Positions 21,698-29,945 of a stretch of 32,532 nucleotides of DNA are shown piece after piece (position 1 is the stretch's first letter; each line of letters begins with the position of its first letter). The stretch is from Candidatus Bathyarchaeota archaeon (GTDB lineage Archaea > Thermoproteota > Bathyarchaeia > Bathyarchaeales > Bathycorpusculaceae). The notes under the pieces were generated by a model, which saw nothing but the letters and a program-made list of their open reading frames with translations, did no database searches and had not been told where the DNA came from. The stretch is from positions 1 through 32,532 of the forward strand of contig JAAYYI010000003.1 of NCBI GenBank assembly GCA_012515445.1, in the 5' to 3' direction. The translations under genes and the position numbers were made by a program.

Positions 21698-22477
21698 TTG
21701 GAAGCAACCACCTTGAAGCAACTACTCCTAACACCACAAGCGGGCAAACGCCTAATAGCAAAAGCCCTAGCAAGGCACCCCCAGATTTTAAACGCCGCCA
21801 GAAACGGCACACTCGTAATCATCGCCGGAACAACCAACGGCTACTTAGCCGAAGAACTCTTCCGCAGCTTAGGCATCAACGGTTTCTCGCGCAGCCGATT
21901 CTTCCGAGGCTTAACCATGCCACCCAATGCACCCGTAACTAAAGAAGGACGCCTCGCGGACGAAAGCATGTTCCCAGGCGACGCCGTCATCACAAAAGGT
22001 GTCTGGCAGAAGGGCAAAACTGTCGGCGACGTTGTGGATTCACTAAAAGAGGGTGACGTCATTGTCAAGGGTGCAAACGCTTTGGACTTGGAGCATAAGC
22101 AGGCGGCGCTGCTGATTGGTCATCCTAAAGCCGGAACAGTTGGGTTGACTTTGCCTGCAGTTGCTGGAAGAAGAGTTAAATTATTCATTGCCACCGGCTT
22201 GGAGAAACGGGTAAACTGTGACTTAAATGCATTGGCAGCCAAAATTAACGAGCCTGGGGTAGGCGGCTACCGGCTGCTACCGGTTCCCGGAGAGGTATTC
22301 ACCGAAATAGAGGCACTAAAATTACTTTGCAGCGTCGAATGCGAGCTGTTCGCCGCCGGAGGAGTTAACGGTGCAGAAGGCGCAGTCTGGCTAGCTGCGT
22401 CCGGTACAAAAGAGCAGGAAGAAAAAGCTGAGGCAACAGTTGCCTCGGTTGCTACAGAGCCTGCTTTCACTCTTTAG
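21698..22477 (+). CDS. Uncharacterised conserved-looking alpha/beta protein
   Basis: This 259-aa soluble protein has a glycine-rich segment TLVIIAGTTNGYLAEELFRS near 38-57, a central repeated GDV pattern (PGDAVITKG, GDVVDSLKEGDVIVKGANAL) and a later GKxGTVGLTLPAVAGRRVK-like region followed by GVGGYRLLPVPGEVFTEIEA. I recognise no named family or catalytic motif. The start is uncertain: TTG 21698 follows AAGGTGA closely, and TTG 21713 would give MKQLLLTPQAGKRL. It is transcribed alone and converges on the small gene at 22482-22682. The low-complexity C-terminus (EEKAEATVASVATEP) is probably disordered. Confidence 0.7.
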   Translation: MEATTLKQLLLTPQAGKRLIAKALARHPQILNAARNGTLVIIAGTTNGYLAEELFRSLGINGFSRSRFFRGLTMPPNAPVTKEGRLADESMFPGDAVITKGVWQKGKTVGDVVDSLKEGDVIVKGANALDLEHKQAALLIGHPKAGTVGLTLPAVAGRRVKLFIATGLEKRVNCDLNALAAKINEPGVGGYRLLPVPGEVFTEIEALKLLCSVECELFAAGGVNGAEGAVWLAASGTKEQEEKAEATVASVATEPAFTL

Positions 22478-22481
22478 GTTC

Positions 22482-22682
22482 TTATTGTTGGCCGTGGTGC
22501 ATCATGCCCACGCCGCCTTCGCTACCCATTTTGCCTTTGCCGCCCTGACCCATATTCTTGCTCCACTGCGAAGCCATATCCATCATGTTTGCCATGTTCT
22601 CTTTAGCTAGTTCCATGAGGGCGGGGTTAACTTCTAATTCCACTGTTAACTTTAATTTGCCGCTTTTATCTACATTCTCCAA
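22482..22682 (-). CDS. Small Met- and Gly-rich protein
   Basis: From TTG 22682 this is a 66-aa protein: a beta-like start (KSGKLKLTVELEVNPALME), a helix rich in methionine (ENMANMMDMASQWSK) and a Gly/Met/His tail ending MMHHGQQ. The Met- and His-rich tail could bind copper or another soft metal, but that is only suggested. The strong ribosome site GGGAGGTG (complement 22688-22695) lies five bases before the TTG and fixes the start. A longer frame to 22715 is less likely. Family unknown. Confidence 0.55.
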   Translation of the reverse strand: MENVDKSGKLKLTVELEVNPALMELAKENMANMMDMASQWSKNMGQGGKGKMGSEGGVGMMHHGQQ

Positions 22683-22852
22683 AAAAACACCTCCCATAAC
22701 AGTTAAAAAACACAAGTTTGCTACCTGTGTGGTTAGGTACTTGTTGGTTTAAAGGCTAGTGGCTGTAGGGCGACAGCAACATTGAAGCTAAACAATAATT
22801 AAGCATCCCCGGCAAAGTAGTATTAGTTCTGTTTCTATCCGAGTTGCATTCT

Positions 22853-24115
22853 ATGAGGTTTGTTCCCCGATTTTTCAGCAGCCCGTCTGCATGGTACTTC
22901 TCCCTGATCCCCATAAACATGGCTGTAGGCTCAGTTAGAGTAGTTATAACTTTAGCAGCGCTTGCACTTGGCGCTACAATCTTCGAAATCGGGTTGCTTA
23001 TCGCATTGAACTCTTTGGTGAGTATAGCGGTCTCCATCGGGTGGGGTAGAGTCTCAGACTACTTCGGGTTAAGAATCAGGTTTCTAATCGTATTCTTTCT
23101 AGCTTCGGCGCCGCTCTTCGTCTTACTTGGGTTAGCAACAGCGGTCTGGCAGATGATCCTACTATTCACAATACTTGCATTAGCCACCGCAGGCATCCAG
23201 CCTATTGCCGCTATGTACGCCGTAGAATATAGGGGAGGCAAAGACTGGCAGAAGGAAATCGTAAAATACAACTCCTACCTGAACACGGGAGTAATAGCAG
23301 GTTTAGTTTTTAGCAGTCTTATTACTTTGGTTATTCCGCTTAACTGGCTGCTGTATTTGGAGTCGGTTTTCTGTGTACTTTCAGCACTGGTCCTTTGGCG
23401 GACGGCGAAAGAGCCCGATTTGCCGCTTGAGCGACATGCATACTCAACGGCCAACTTGGAAGAAAAAGAAGAGGAAGCAACAGCGGTTTTCGATTACATA
23501 AAAATCCGAAACTTCAAGCTGCGGCACTTTTTACGCCGACTAAAACCTATACATCTGCTATTTATCGCATGCCTTATCCACTGGACAGGCGTCTACACTT
23601 ACGTAGTTGGGGAGATCCCCCTGATGAACGCAATAGGGCTATCGGCAAGCGTCATCTTCTCCATTAACGTAGCAGAGAACCTAGCCACCGTAGTCTCCTA
23701 CTCGACCATAGTGCCACGGGTGAAAATGGATTACCAGAAGCTCGTAACTTTAATGATCGGGTCCCGCTCCGCTCTGATACTAGGCTGGGTAGGCTTAACC
23801 ATCTTCATAACTACAAGAGTATCATACGCCTTCATTTTTCCATTGATACTTACAGTTCTGCTCCTACTCTTCTACGCGCTGTTATGGTACCCGATCATGT
23901 GCTTCGCCATTTCTCAGACGCAGCCAAACAAGAAAGGCCAGACACAAGGTGAATTGGTGGCGGTGGTATCGCTGGCTAACGTACTGGGCGGAATCATCGG
24001 AGGCGTAGTCATCGGCACATTTGGCTTCGCAGTCGGCTTCGCCGTGGCAGCGTTAATTGCCGCGTCAGCGCTGCTTATCCTACGGTACCTAAACATAGAA
24101 ATTAAAACCGACTAA
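22853..24115 (+). CDS. Major facilitator superfamily (MFS) transporter
   Basis: This protein of about 420 aa is very hydrophobic, with around twelve transmembrane segments in two halves and a charged central loop (EKEEEATAVFDYIKIRNFK). The loop after helix 2 reads WGRVSDYFGLRIR, the MFS motif A form (GxxxDxxGxR). It probably exports or imports a small molecule by ion coupling; the substrate is not indicated. Its 3' end overlaps by 4 nt the end of the convergent precorrin-2 dehydrogenase-like gene. Its place beside corrinoid genes suggests, but does not prove, a link to that pathway. TTG 22844 would add three residues. Confidence 0.85.
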   Translation: MRFVPRFFSSPSAWYFSLIPINMAVGSVRVVITLAALALGATIFEIGLLIALNSLVSIAVSIGWGRVSDYFGLRIRFLIVFFLASAPLFVLLGLATAVWQMILLFTILALATAGIQPIAAMYAVEYRGGKDWQKEIVKYNSYLNTGVIAGLVFSSLITLVIPLNWLLYLESVFCVLSALVLWRTAKEPDLPLERHAYSTANLEEKEEEATAVFDYIKIRNFKLRHFLRRLKPIHLLFIACLIHWTGVYTYVVGEIPLMNAIGLSASVIFSINVAENLATVVSYSTIVPRVKMDYQKLVTLMIGSRSALILGWVGLTIFITTRVSYAFIFPLILTVLLLLFYALLWYPIMCFAISQTQPNKKGQTQGELVAVVSLANVLGGIIGGVVIGTFGFAVGFAVAALIAASALLILRYLNIEIKTD

Positions 24116-24510
24116 ACCTCACTGGACAGAGCAAAATCGCGTAACGAAGGGTTATCTATGGCGTATACAAGCGAGCCATACCGTTTTGCGGCCTTTGCGA
24201 GTTCAAGGTTAAGGCTGCTGTCATCTGTAGCTGCTAAGAGCACATATGGCTTGGGGTTTAAGCTATCCACAAAGGCTTCAGCGTCTTTTATCTCAGTCCG
24301 CAGTAAAGCAACTTTACCCGCTTCTCCAAGTCTCTGGACTACACCTATGAAGTCCCGGCTGATAACCCAGATTATGGCACCTTTATCGATAAAACCAGCC
24401 ATGAGCTGGTAGGCTTTTTGGCCGCCGCCAATTACTATAACGGTTTTACCTTCAAGTTTAAGCTTGATTGCCACTTGTATTGGCCGCCTTTCCGGATTTA
24501 GGACTAGCAC
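24112..24510 (-). CDS. Short precorrin-2 dehydrogenase-like protein (Met8/CysG N-terminal domain)
   Basis: This 132-aa protein has the NAD-binding Rossmann start LEGKTVIVIGGGQKAYQLM and the family-typical LLAATDDSSLN and AIDNPSLRDFALSSE. Precorrin-2 dehydrogenases make sirohydrochlorin for siroheme, heme d1 or cobalamin. Family members are usually about 200 aa; this one stops just after the Rossmann part and lacks the C-terminal helical dimerisation region. Its stop meets the convergent MFS gene. GTG 24510 overlaps the preceding gene by 53 nt; GTG 24474 (AIKLKLEGK) would overlap by 17 and may be the true start. It belongs to the cobB-like operon. Confidence 0.75.
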   Translation of the reverse strand: MLVLNPERRPIQVAIKLKLEGKTVIVIGGGQKAYQLMAGFIDKGAIIWVISRDFIGVVQRLGEAGKVALLRTEIKDAEAFVDSLNPKPYVLLAATDDSSLNLELAKAAKRYGSLVYAIDNPSLRDFALSSEV

Positions 24511-26029
24511 CTGTTAGTAGGTTTTTGAATTCCTCTGACAATGCCTTGTAATCCACTGCTACAGGTTCGGCTGGAGCAGCAACTTCGGCCAGCAGCTTGA
24601 GGTTAAGGTTTTCTTCTACTGCCTCAACAGCTTGGCTGCAGAAGTCTTCATAGCGTATCTCTACTTCAGGGATCATTCCACGGTGCTCCAAATCCAGCTT
24701 AGGAACCGTACCTATCAACTGTACACCTACATTTGCAAATGCCCGCTGCATCAAGCTAACGGTTTCTTTAGTCATATAGCTGATATGCAGCTTGTTCAGG
24801 ATAACGCCGACAACGTTTACGCCTAGATGTTTGAGTGCAGCTATGTTGCTGACTGTATCTAAGAGTGCACCCTCTAAGCCTGTTTGGTTACAAGCAACCA
24901 CAAGCACCGTGTTAGCACCCGACGCAGCAGCTACCTCAACAGTGGACATGGGCCGCTTATTATTGTCGTTGAGTAAACCGGTGAAGGCATTCATAGCGCC
25001 CTCTACAAGCAGAAAATCGTAATCTCTTCCGCCCGCCTGCATCACTTGCTCCAGCGGAGTCCAACCGGTCGAGCCGACCCGGATAGAGGAATCCTCTTTC
25101 ATAGGTTCCTTGGTAAGATACAGAGCAGGAACAATATCTCGCACGTCGCCGCCGACTTTAACTACGCCGACATTCCAACCGACTTTTTTTAAGGCGCCAG
25201 CTATACCTGTTACAAGGAACGTTTTGCCTGAACCGCTACCTAACGCCGTCACCATGAGCACTTTAGCGGTTTTTTGCCTGACCTGCTGCTTCGGGTAGAT
25301 GCCGGTTGCGACACCGACTTCACATTTGATGCCGCGTATAAACTCCGCGTTTGCCTCATGAATAACTTTGAGGTCGGTTTGGCGTATGTCAAGTGAGTTC
25401 ATTATACCCTGCGTAATCAGGGGATTGCTATCTAGAAGTCCATGTATAAAGACGCCGACTACGTTGCCGCTTCTATTCGAGACTCCTGAAACGAGGCTCT
25501 TTCCCTTCTCAAAGTAATTTATCCGGTCGGCATGCGTGACAAGAATGCGTTTAGCGTCTTGACCAACAACGACGTCGCCGTATGTGTGGCAATGAAAACC
25601 ATTGACTTGTTTACCGATATCCCGCGTTAGAAAGCTTTCTCCAGTGACGTCGGCTTTCACTCGGTCAGTACAGATGAGCGGTTTAAATTCTGCATCCAGC
25701 AACCCCAAACCAGACCTTATAACAGGGATTGTTGATAGGCGTCCCACGTCAGTCTCTTTAGCTAGAACCTGAAAACCACTGCAGACACCTAAGATGAACT
25801 TACCTTTGTCAGCCATTTTGATGATTTCGCTGGCAACTTTAGGGTTGACGCTCTGTGACTCAACGAGGCTGCCGCCTGGAATTATAAGCATATCTAAAAC
25901 TTCACTGAAGGGTTTACCGTCTATTTCTGCGTCAGCTCGGACTACGTCTGTAGGGAGATTTCCAAAGGATTCAAAGCATGGCAGGGCACCGGGCAGGTAT
26001 ACTAGGCCTATTCTGCACTGTAGAGTCAT
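24458..26029 (-). CDS. CobB/CbiA-like cobyrinate amidase with reversed domain order
   Basis: This 523-aa protein joins two domains. Residues 1-215 are a class I glutamine amidotransferase of the CobB/CobQ kind, with nucleophile C83 in GVCSGFQVLA, SGLGLLDAEF and H196 in VFIHGLLDSN. Residues about 255-480 are a BioD-like ATPase with P-loop GSGSGKT (264-270), VVKVGGDVRDI, DFLLVEGAMNAFTG and a closing LEHRGMIPE that resembles the CbiA ending ERHLGL. In CobB/CbiA and CobQ/CbiP the ATPase comes first; here the order is swapped. The likely reaction is ATP- and glutamine-dependent amidation of corrin side chains (a,c-diamide type). The C-terminal tail is Ala/Pro-rich. Divergent from cbiG; operon with the 132-aa gene. 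Confidence 0.85.
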   Translation of the reverse strand: MTLQCRIGLVYLPGALPCFESFGNLPTDVVRADAEIDGKPFSEVLDMLIIPGGSLVESQSVNPKVASEIIKMADKGKFILGVCSGFQVLAKETDVGRLSTIPVIRSGLGLLDAEFKPLICTDRVKADVTGESFLTRDIGKQVNGFHCHTYGDVVVGQDAKRILVTHADRINYFEKGKSLVSGVSNRSGNVVGVFIHGLLDSNPLITQGIMNSLDIRQTDLKVIHEANAEFIRGIKCEVGVATGIYPKQQVRQKTAKVLMVTALGSGSGKTFLVTGIAGALKKVGWNVGVVKVGGDVRDIVPALYLTKEPMKEDSSIRVGSTGWTPLEQVMQAGGRDYDFLLVEGAMNAFTGLLNDNNKRPMSTVEVAAASGANTVLVVACNQTGLEGALLDTVSNIAALKHLGVNVVGVILNKLHISYMTKETVSLMQRAFANVGVQLIGTVPKLDLEHRGMIPEVEIRYEDFCSQAVEAVEENLNLKLLAEVAAPAEPVAVDYKALSEEFKNLLTGASPKSGKAANTSGNQA

Positions 26030-26193
26030 CCAGTTGGCACCGGGGTGTATTTACTGGTAGCGACGTATTTAAGGACGGTTAATCCAACCAATAATGTAGT
26101 AGAAACAGTTAAACGCATAAAGCAACAAACAAGTTTAATGAACACCACGTAAGCAAGCAATTAACCTGCAGGCTTACGATGTGTCAAACCAAA

Positions 26194-26207
26194 CCCTGCA
26201 ATCAGGG
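26194..26207 (+). promoter_or_regulatory. Hairpin in the cbiG leader
   Basis: CCCTG (26194-26198), loop CAAT, CAGGG (26203-26207): a perfect short hairpin ending 22 nt before the cbiG ATG at 26230. It does not match the cobalamin riboswitch consensus that I know. It may affect ribosome access. Confidence 0.35.
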
Positions 26208-26229
26208 ATTCTAATGGGAAGAAAAAGGC

Positions 26230-27312
26230 ATGTTTGATAAGGGTATAGCCGTAGTAACAGCAACACACCGCGGAGTCGAAACTGCAATAAAAATCCAGAA
26301 AGCACTCGACCTAGCAAAGCTCAACTCCACCGTTTACGCTCCCAAAAAATACAGCCAAAACGGCGTAGTAGCCATAGACAAGAAGCTCAACGATTTCACC
26401 AAAGACATCTACAAAGCATATGACAGCATAGTAGCGGTCATGTCTACAAGCATTACCATCCGTGCAGTAGCGCCACTGCTCGACAGCAAACTCAATGACC
26501 CAGCCGTAATCGGAGTGGATGCATCAGGAAAATTCGTTATAAGCTTACTGGCAGGACAACTTGGAGGCGCAAACGACTTAACACACATAATAGCACAGGG
26601 CATAAACGCCATCCCAGTCATAACGACCGCATCGGACATGCTGGGCAAACAAAGCGTAAACGAATTAGCTAAAAACCTGCACCTAAAAATCGAGAACCGG
26701 GAAAGCTTAGCGGCTGTAAATTCAGCTATAATAAACGGTGACCGCGTAGTCGTAGTGGTGGTGGGAGACGCAAAGATACCATCTAATGCAATCGGCGCCT
26801 ATGAAGTTCGAACCGCCCGAAACGGCAACGAAGCCCTTGACTTCATCAACAACTTTGACGCAGGCATAATCATAAGGCGTGAACCCATTGCATTATCCAA
26901 GTTCACAAAGCCCTTCAGCATACTTAAAACCTGCATGGTAGTTGTTGGATTAACGGCAAGTAAAGAAGCTACCAAGGATAACATAGTACAAGCTGTAGAT
27001 GTGGCTCTGGAGAAGGTTCATGTTCCCCTGTCGCGTGTCCAAGCATTTGCAACAGTAGACAACCAAGAAGAATCACAGGCTATGACTGATGCAGCCGCAA
27101 AGTTGCATATATCGCTTGAATTCTTAAGCGCAGACGAAAAGCAGGCGGCAAATCCGGACTCTTTGGCCGATAAAGAGGCGAGTGAGAGAAAAATCAGTTC
27201 AGGCGGATACGTTGAACATGCTGCACTTGCTTTAGCGGGGGCAAATGCAAAATTAATTTTGAAGAGGACAAAGCTAGAGGGAGTTATAGTCGCAATAGCC
27301 GAAGCAGAATAG
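26230..27312 (+). CDS. cbiG: Cobalt-precorrin-5A hydrolase (CbiG)
   Basis: This 360-aa protein matches CbiG, which opens the lactone of cobalt-precorrin-5A and releases the two-carbon fragment in the anaerobic cobalamin route. The N-terminal domain has the family block STSITIRAVAPLLDSKLNDP, VIGVDASGKFVISLLAGQLG and GANDLTHIIAQGINAIPVIT. The C-terminal CbiG domain carries VVGLTASKEATKDNI, FATVDNQEES and VEHAALALAG near the end. Length is normal. It starts with ATG and is divergent from the cobB-like gene across a 200-bp region. It shows that the organism makes or remodels corrinoids. Confidence 0.94.
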   Translation: MFDKGIAVVTATHRGVETAIKIQKALDLAKLNSTVYAPKKYSQNGVVAIDKKLNDFTKDIYKAYDSIVAVMSTSITIRAVAPLLDSKLNDPAVIGVDASGKFVISLLAGQLGGANDLTHIIAQGINAIPVITTASDMLGKQSVNELAKNLHLKIENRESLAAVNSAIINGDRVVVVVVGDAKIPSNAIGAYEVRTARNGNEALDFINNFDAGIIIRREPIALSKFTKPFSILKTCMVVVGLTASKEATKDNIVQAVDVALEKVHVPLSRVQAFATVDNQEESQAMTDAAAKLHISLEFLSADEKQAANPDSLADKEASERKISSGGYVEHAALALAGANAKLILKRTKLEGVIVAIAEAE

Positions 27313-27396
27313 CGGAATTATTAACAAAAATTATGTAGTGCAAACAAAAACGTTAACGAATGGTTAGCATCAAAGTTAACTTAGAAAAAGAGAAGA

Positions 27397-27411
27397 GTTG
27401 GCTAAACCAAC
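27397..27411 (-). terminator. Hairpin terminator of the secreted-protein gene
   Basis: On the minus strand GTTGG-TTTAG-CCAAC is followed by TCTTCTCTTTTTCT. It lies 16 bp past the stop of the 27428-27973 gene and looks like a stem-loop plus T-run terminator. Confidence 0.5.
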
Positions 27412-27427
27412 ACTTACATTGCAGATT

Positions 27428-27973
27428 TTAACTTGCGGTGAAGAGGGAATCTTCTAAGGTGGGGTTTATGACTACGCTGGAGATCGCTATTGAAGTAGTA
27501 TCGGTTGTGTAGCTAAGGTCTGCGCCTGTGTTACTTTCCGCAACTAGCTTATCAACAAAGTTATGGAGTAGAGTGCCATAAGTTGTGCAATCGTCTGCGA
27601 AGGTGCTTTCAGTCCAAGTTGTGCCATTGTCCATTGACATCCAGGATTTCTGTGCTTCAGTATCAACTATATAGATGAATGCGCCAGATGCACCTAGATC
27701 CATTTCAACACGCATTTTCTCTGTTGCACTGTTTAGGTTTTTGCAGACAAAATTGTAGTTTACTACATCGCCGCTGGCTGTTGTAGTTTCAGTTACACTG
27801 AATTGTAACGAGGTAGCTTCAGAAACAGTAGCTGAGGGCGGAGCTGTTGGGGTAGCTGTGGGGTTTGTTGTTCCATTATTTCCTAATAAAATAACTCCTG
27901 CGACGCCGACAACAAGAATGACGACGACGACCGCAACGACAAGATATATTGTCTTTTTGTTCATTGTAGTCAC
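27428..27973 (-). CDS. Membrane-anchored extracytoplasmic protein of unknown function
   Basis: This 181-aa protein starts with a short basic stretch (MNKKT) and a single strong hydrophobic segment (about 8-30, YLVVAVVVVILVVGVAGVIL), then a Thr/Pro/Ala linker (NPTATPTAPPSATVSE) and a beta-rich domain with two cysteines (VCKNL and DDCTTYG) that might pair. It is probably held in the membrane with the domain outside. The outer domain resembles solute- or polymer-binding lipoprotein domains in style only; I do not recognise a family. ATG 27964 is an alternative start three residues in. It is transcribed alone with its own terminator. Confidence 0.7.
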   Translation of the reverse strand: MTTMNKKTIYLVVAVVVVILVVGVAGVILLGNNGTTNPTATPTAPPSATVSEATSLQFSVTETTTASGDVVNYNFVCKNLNSATEKMRVEMDLGASGAFIYIVDTEAQKSWMSMDNGTTWTESTFADDCTTYGTLLHNFVDKLVAESNTGADLSYTTDTTSIAISSVVINPTLEDSLFTAS

Positions 27974-28146
27974 CGATGGGTATTTACCCCTTTTGATCGT
28001 AATTTAATTTAAGCTTTTCCAAACTTTAAAGTAATTAGTCGAAAATCGACTAAAATATAGAGTAAAAGCATTACAAATGACAAAATTCAAAAGATTTCAC
28101 TTTCACTCACCCCTCCCCCGCATAGAAAGTGCTTTTCCAGGATTGT

Positions 28147-28154
28147 TTTAAATA
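28147..28154 (+). promoter_or_regulatory. TATA box of radA
   Basis: TTTAAATA lies 38-45 bp before ATG 28192, placing transcription start near 28177. It falls inside a longer in-frame extension back to 28129, which supports the inner start. Confidence 0.55.
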
Positions 28155-28191
28155 TTTCATGCAACACATCCATCCTCAAGCTGTGAAATCT

Positions 28192-29271
28192 ATGTCAGAA
28201 GACACCGATATGCCAATAGAGAATAGTGAAAATGCAGAGAAAGCTGAACCTGTAGAAGAGAAAAGCGAACTAGTCCTTAGAATGGAAGAGAACAAAAAGA
28301 AGTACGAATTCATAGAAGACCTCCCAGGAGTAGGCCCAGCAACAGCAGCGAAACTACGCGAACTCGGCTACCACACCGTAGAATCATTAGCCATGGCTAC
28401 TTCCCGCGAACTTGAACCAGTCGGTGTCAGCGAGAAAAAAGCATTCCAAGTAATTGAAGCCGCACGCTCATCAATCGGAATAGCATTCATCCGAGCAGAT
28501 GAACTTTTCAAGATGCGAAAAACCGTAGTCCGCCTCACATCCGGCAGCAAAGCATTAGATAAAATCCTCGCCGGCGGCTTAGAAACACAAACAATAACTG
28601 AATTCTACGGCGAATACGGCAGCGGCAAAAGCCAAATGTGCCACCAACTATGCATCAACGTCCAACTTCCACCTGAACGAGGCGGATTAAATGGAGGCGT
28701 ACTCTACATCGACACAGAAAACACCTTCCGCCTAGAACGTATCATCCAGATGGCCAGAGCCGCAGGCTTAGACCCTGAGCAAGCCGTCAAAAACATCATC
28801 TACGCCGAAGCCTACACCAGCGACCACCAAATGTTCCTTCTGGAAAACGCTGATGAAATCATAAAAGCCAACAACATCAAACTAATCATCGTAGACTCTT
28901 TAACTGCTCACTTCCGCAGCGAATATGTAGGCAGAGAAACGCTTGCATCACGCCAGCAGAAACTCAACAAACACATGCATAAACTCGTTGCGCTCGCACG
29001 CGCATTCAACGCCGTCGCAGTCGTAACAAACCAAGTTATGTCTAAGCCAGACCAGTTCTTCGGCGACGCAATCCACCCGATCGGCGGCAACATAGTTGGC
29101 CACACAAGCCATACTCGAGTTTACCTGCGCCGTGCTTCACATGGGCCCATCCGCATCGCGAGACTGGTTTCAAGCCCATACCTGCCAGAGGGAGAAGAAA
29201 TCCTTAAGGTAACAGAAAACGGAATCGAAGACGTTACTGAAGAGGAGAAAGCGTCGAAAAACAAGCGATAA
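28192..29271 (+). CDS. radA: DNA repair and recombination protein RadA
   Basis: From ATG 28192 this is a 359-aa archaeal RadA/Rad51 recombinase. After an acidic N-terminal tail come a helix-hairpin-helix domain (IEDLPGVGPATAAKLRELGY), the polymerisation motif FIRA, Walker A GEYGSGKSQ, Walker B LIIVDSLTAHFR and the DNA-binding loop region (NQVMSKPDQFFGDAIHPIGG). It forms filaments on ssDNA and drives strand exchange. A frame back to 28129 adds 21 residues, but the TATA box inside it argues for the inner ATG. The acidic start (MSEDTDMPIENSENAEKAEP) is longer than in many RadA proteins. All key residues are present. Confidence 0.96.
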   Translation: MSEDTDMPIENSENAEKAEPVEEKSELVLRMEENKKKYEFIEDLPGVGPATAAKLRELGYHTVESLAMATSRELEPVGVSEKKAFQVIEAARSSIGIAFIRADELFKMRKTVVRLTSGSKALDKILAGGLETQTITEFYGEYGSGKSQMCHQLCINVQLPPERGGLNGGVLYIDTENTFRLERIIQMARAAGLDPEQAVKNIIYAEAYTSDHQMFLLENADEIIKANNIKLIIVDSLTAHFRSEYVGRETLASRQQKLNKHMHKLVALARAFNAVAVVTNQVMSKPDQFFGDAIHPIGGNIVGHTSHTRVYLRRASHGPIRIARLVSSPYLPEGEEILKVTENGIEDVTEEEKASKNKR

Positions 29272-29384
29272 GAGATGACATGTTAAGGGCTTGCGCTATG
29301 CTCTTCTCACCTGTTTCTTTTCCCTTAAAATTTACCTTTAATAGAGGAAACGCTTAAAGTCACGATATACCGATATCTGGATGA

Positions 29385-29401
29385 CCTCACCAAATGTGAG
29401 G
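29385..29401 (+). promoter_or_regulatory. 5'-terminal hairpin of the PIP-box gene
   Basis: CCTCAC, loop CAAAT, GTGAGG: a perfect 6-bp stem. With the TATA-like CTTAAAG at 29353-29359, transcription would begin at about this stem, 20-35 nt before ATG 29421. Confidence 0.4.
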
Positions 29402-29420
29402 ATGCACTGGATGTGAATAC

Positions 29421-29918
29421 ATGCCGATCGCACAAGCCTTAGTCACCCGCTACTTCCAGCTTATTGTCAGCCGCCAGTTTGCTGAGGCGGAGCGCGAGTT
29501 GGAACGTGTTAAGCAAAAAATGCAGAGGACCGAATGGAACCGTGGATACTTCCGTGCATTATATGGGATGTACCTGTCGCGTAAGAATAACGCTGACGAC
29601 TACGCGTTCTTCAACAAAGTTGACTTAAGCGATAAAGTGGCGCTTAACAATTACCGTAAAGAGTTCCTTCTCCATATGGGTAACGGGTTGCATGGCGACT
29701 TCGACAGGGGCTACTTTTCTGCATGGGCAGATTGTATGCGTATCATTTCACGCATGAATATTGCTGCGCCTGAGAAGCCAGCGGCGGAACAAGGAAAGCA
29801 GAAGAACATAGAGACAACCCGCAATGACCGCAGTCAGGCGACTATCGCTAACTTTTTGCAGGAAACCTCTAAAGTCGAGAAAGCGGTTGAGGAAGAGAAT
29901 AAAAGTATAGGCAAATAA
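29421..29918 (+). CDS. Uncharacterised helical protein with a C-terminal PIP-box-like motif
   Basis: This 165-aa protein has a helical N-terminal domain (about 1-110; ALVTRYFQLIVSRQFAEAER, RGYFRALYGMYLSRKN, NNYRKEFLLHMGNGL, FDRGYFSAWADCMR) that resembles a short TPR-like or bundle fold, then a charged, probably disordered tail. In the tail residues 139-146 read QATIANFL, matching the PCNA-interacting pattern Q-x-x-(I/L/M)-x-x-(F/Y)-aromatic or Leu. PIP boxes usually sit in flexible tails, as here. It lies 150 bp downstream of radA in the same direction. A role at the replication clamp is inferred from the motif and neighbour; the protein family is not known to me. Confidence 0.7.
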   Translation: MPIAQALVTRYFQLIVSRQFAEAERELERVKQKMQRTEWNRGYFRALYGMYLSRKNNADDYAFFNKVDLSDKVALNNYRKEFLLHMGNGLHGDFDRGYFSAWADCMRIISRMNIAAPEKPAAEQGKQKNIETTRNDRSQATIANFLQETSKVEKAVEEENKSIGK

Positions 29919-29945
29919 AGCCTAATTTTTGCTTTATTTTCTTGT

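Noticed and set aside
21591-21812. 73-codon hydrophobic minus-strand frame
   Set aside because: It looks like a membrane segment, but it is antisense to the start of the 259-aa gene and has no ribosome site.
26030-26229. Possible cobalamin riboswitch before cbiG
   Set aside because: Only one short hairpin is present; the conserved B12-box sequence and multi-stem layout are missing.
28129-28191. 21-residue N-terminal extension of RadA
   Set aside because: It contains the probable TATA box, and RadA proteins do not carry a matching extension.
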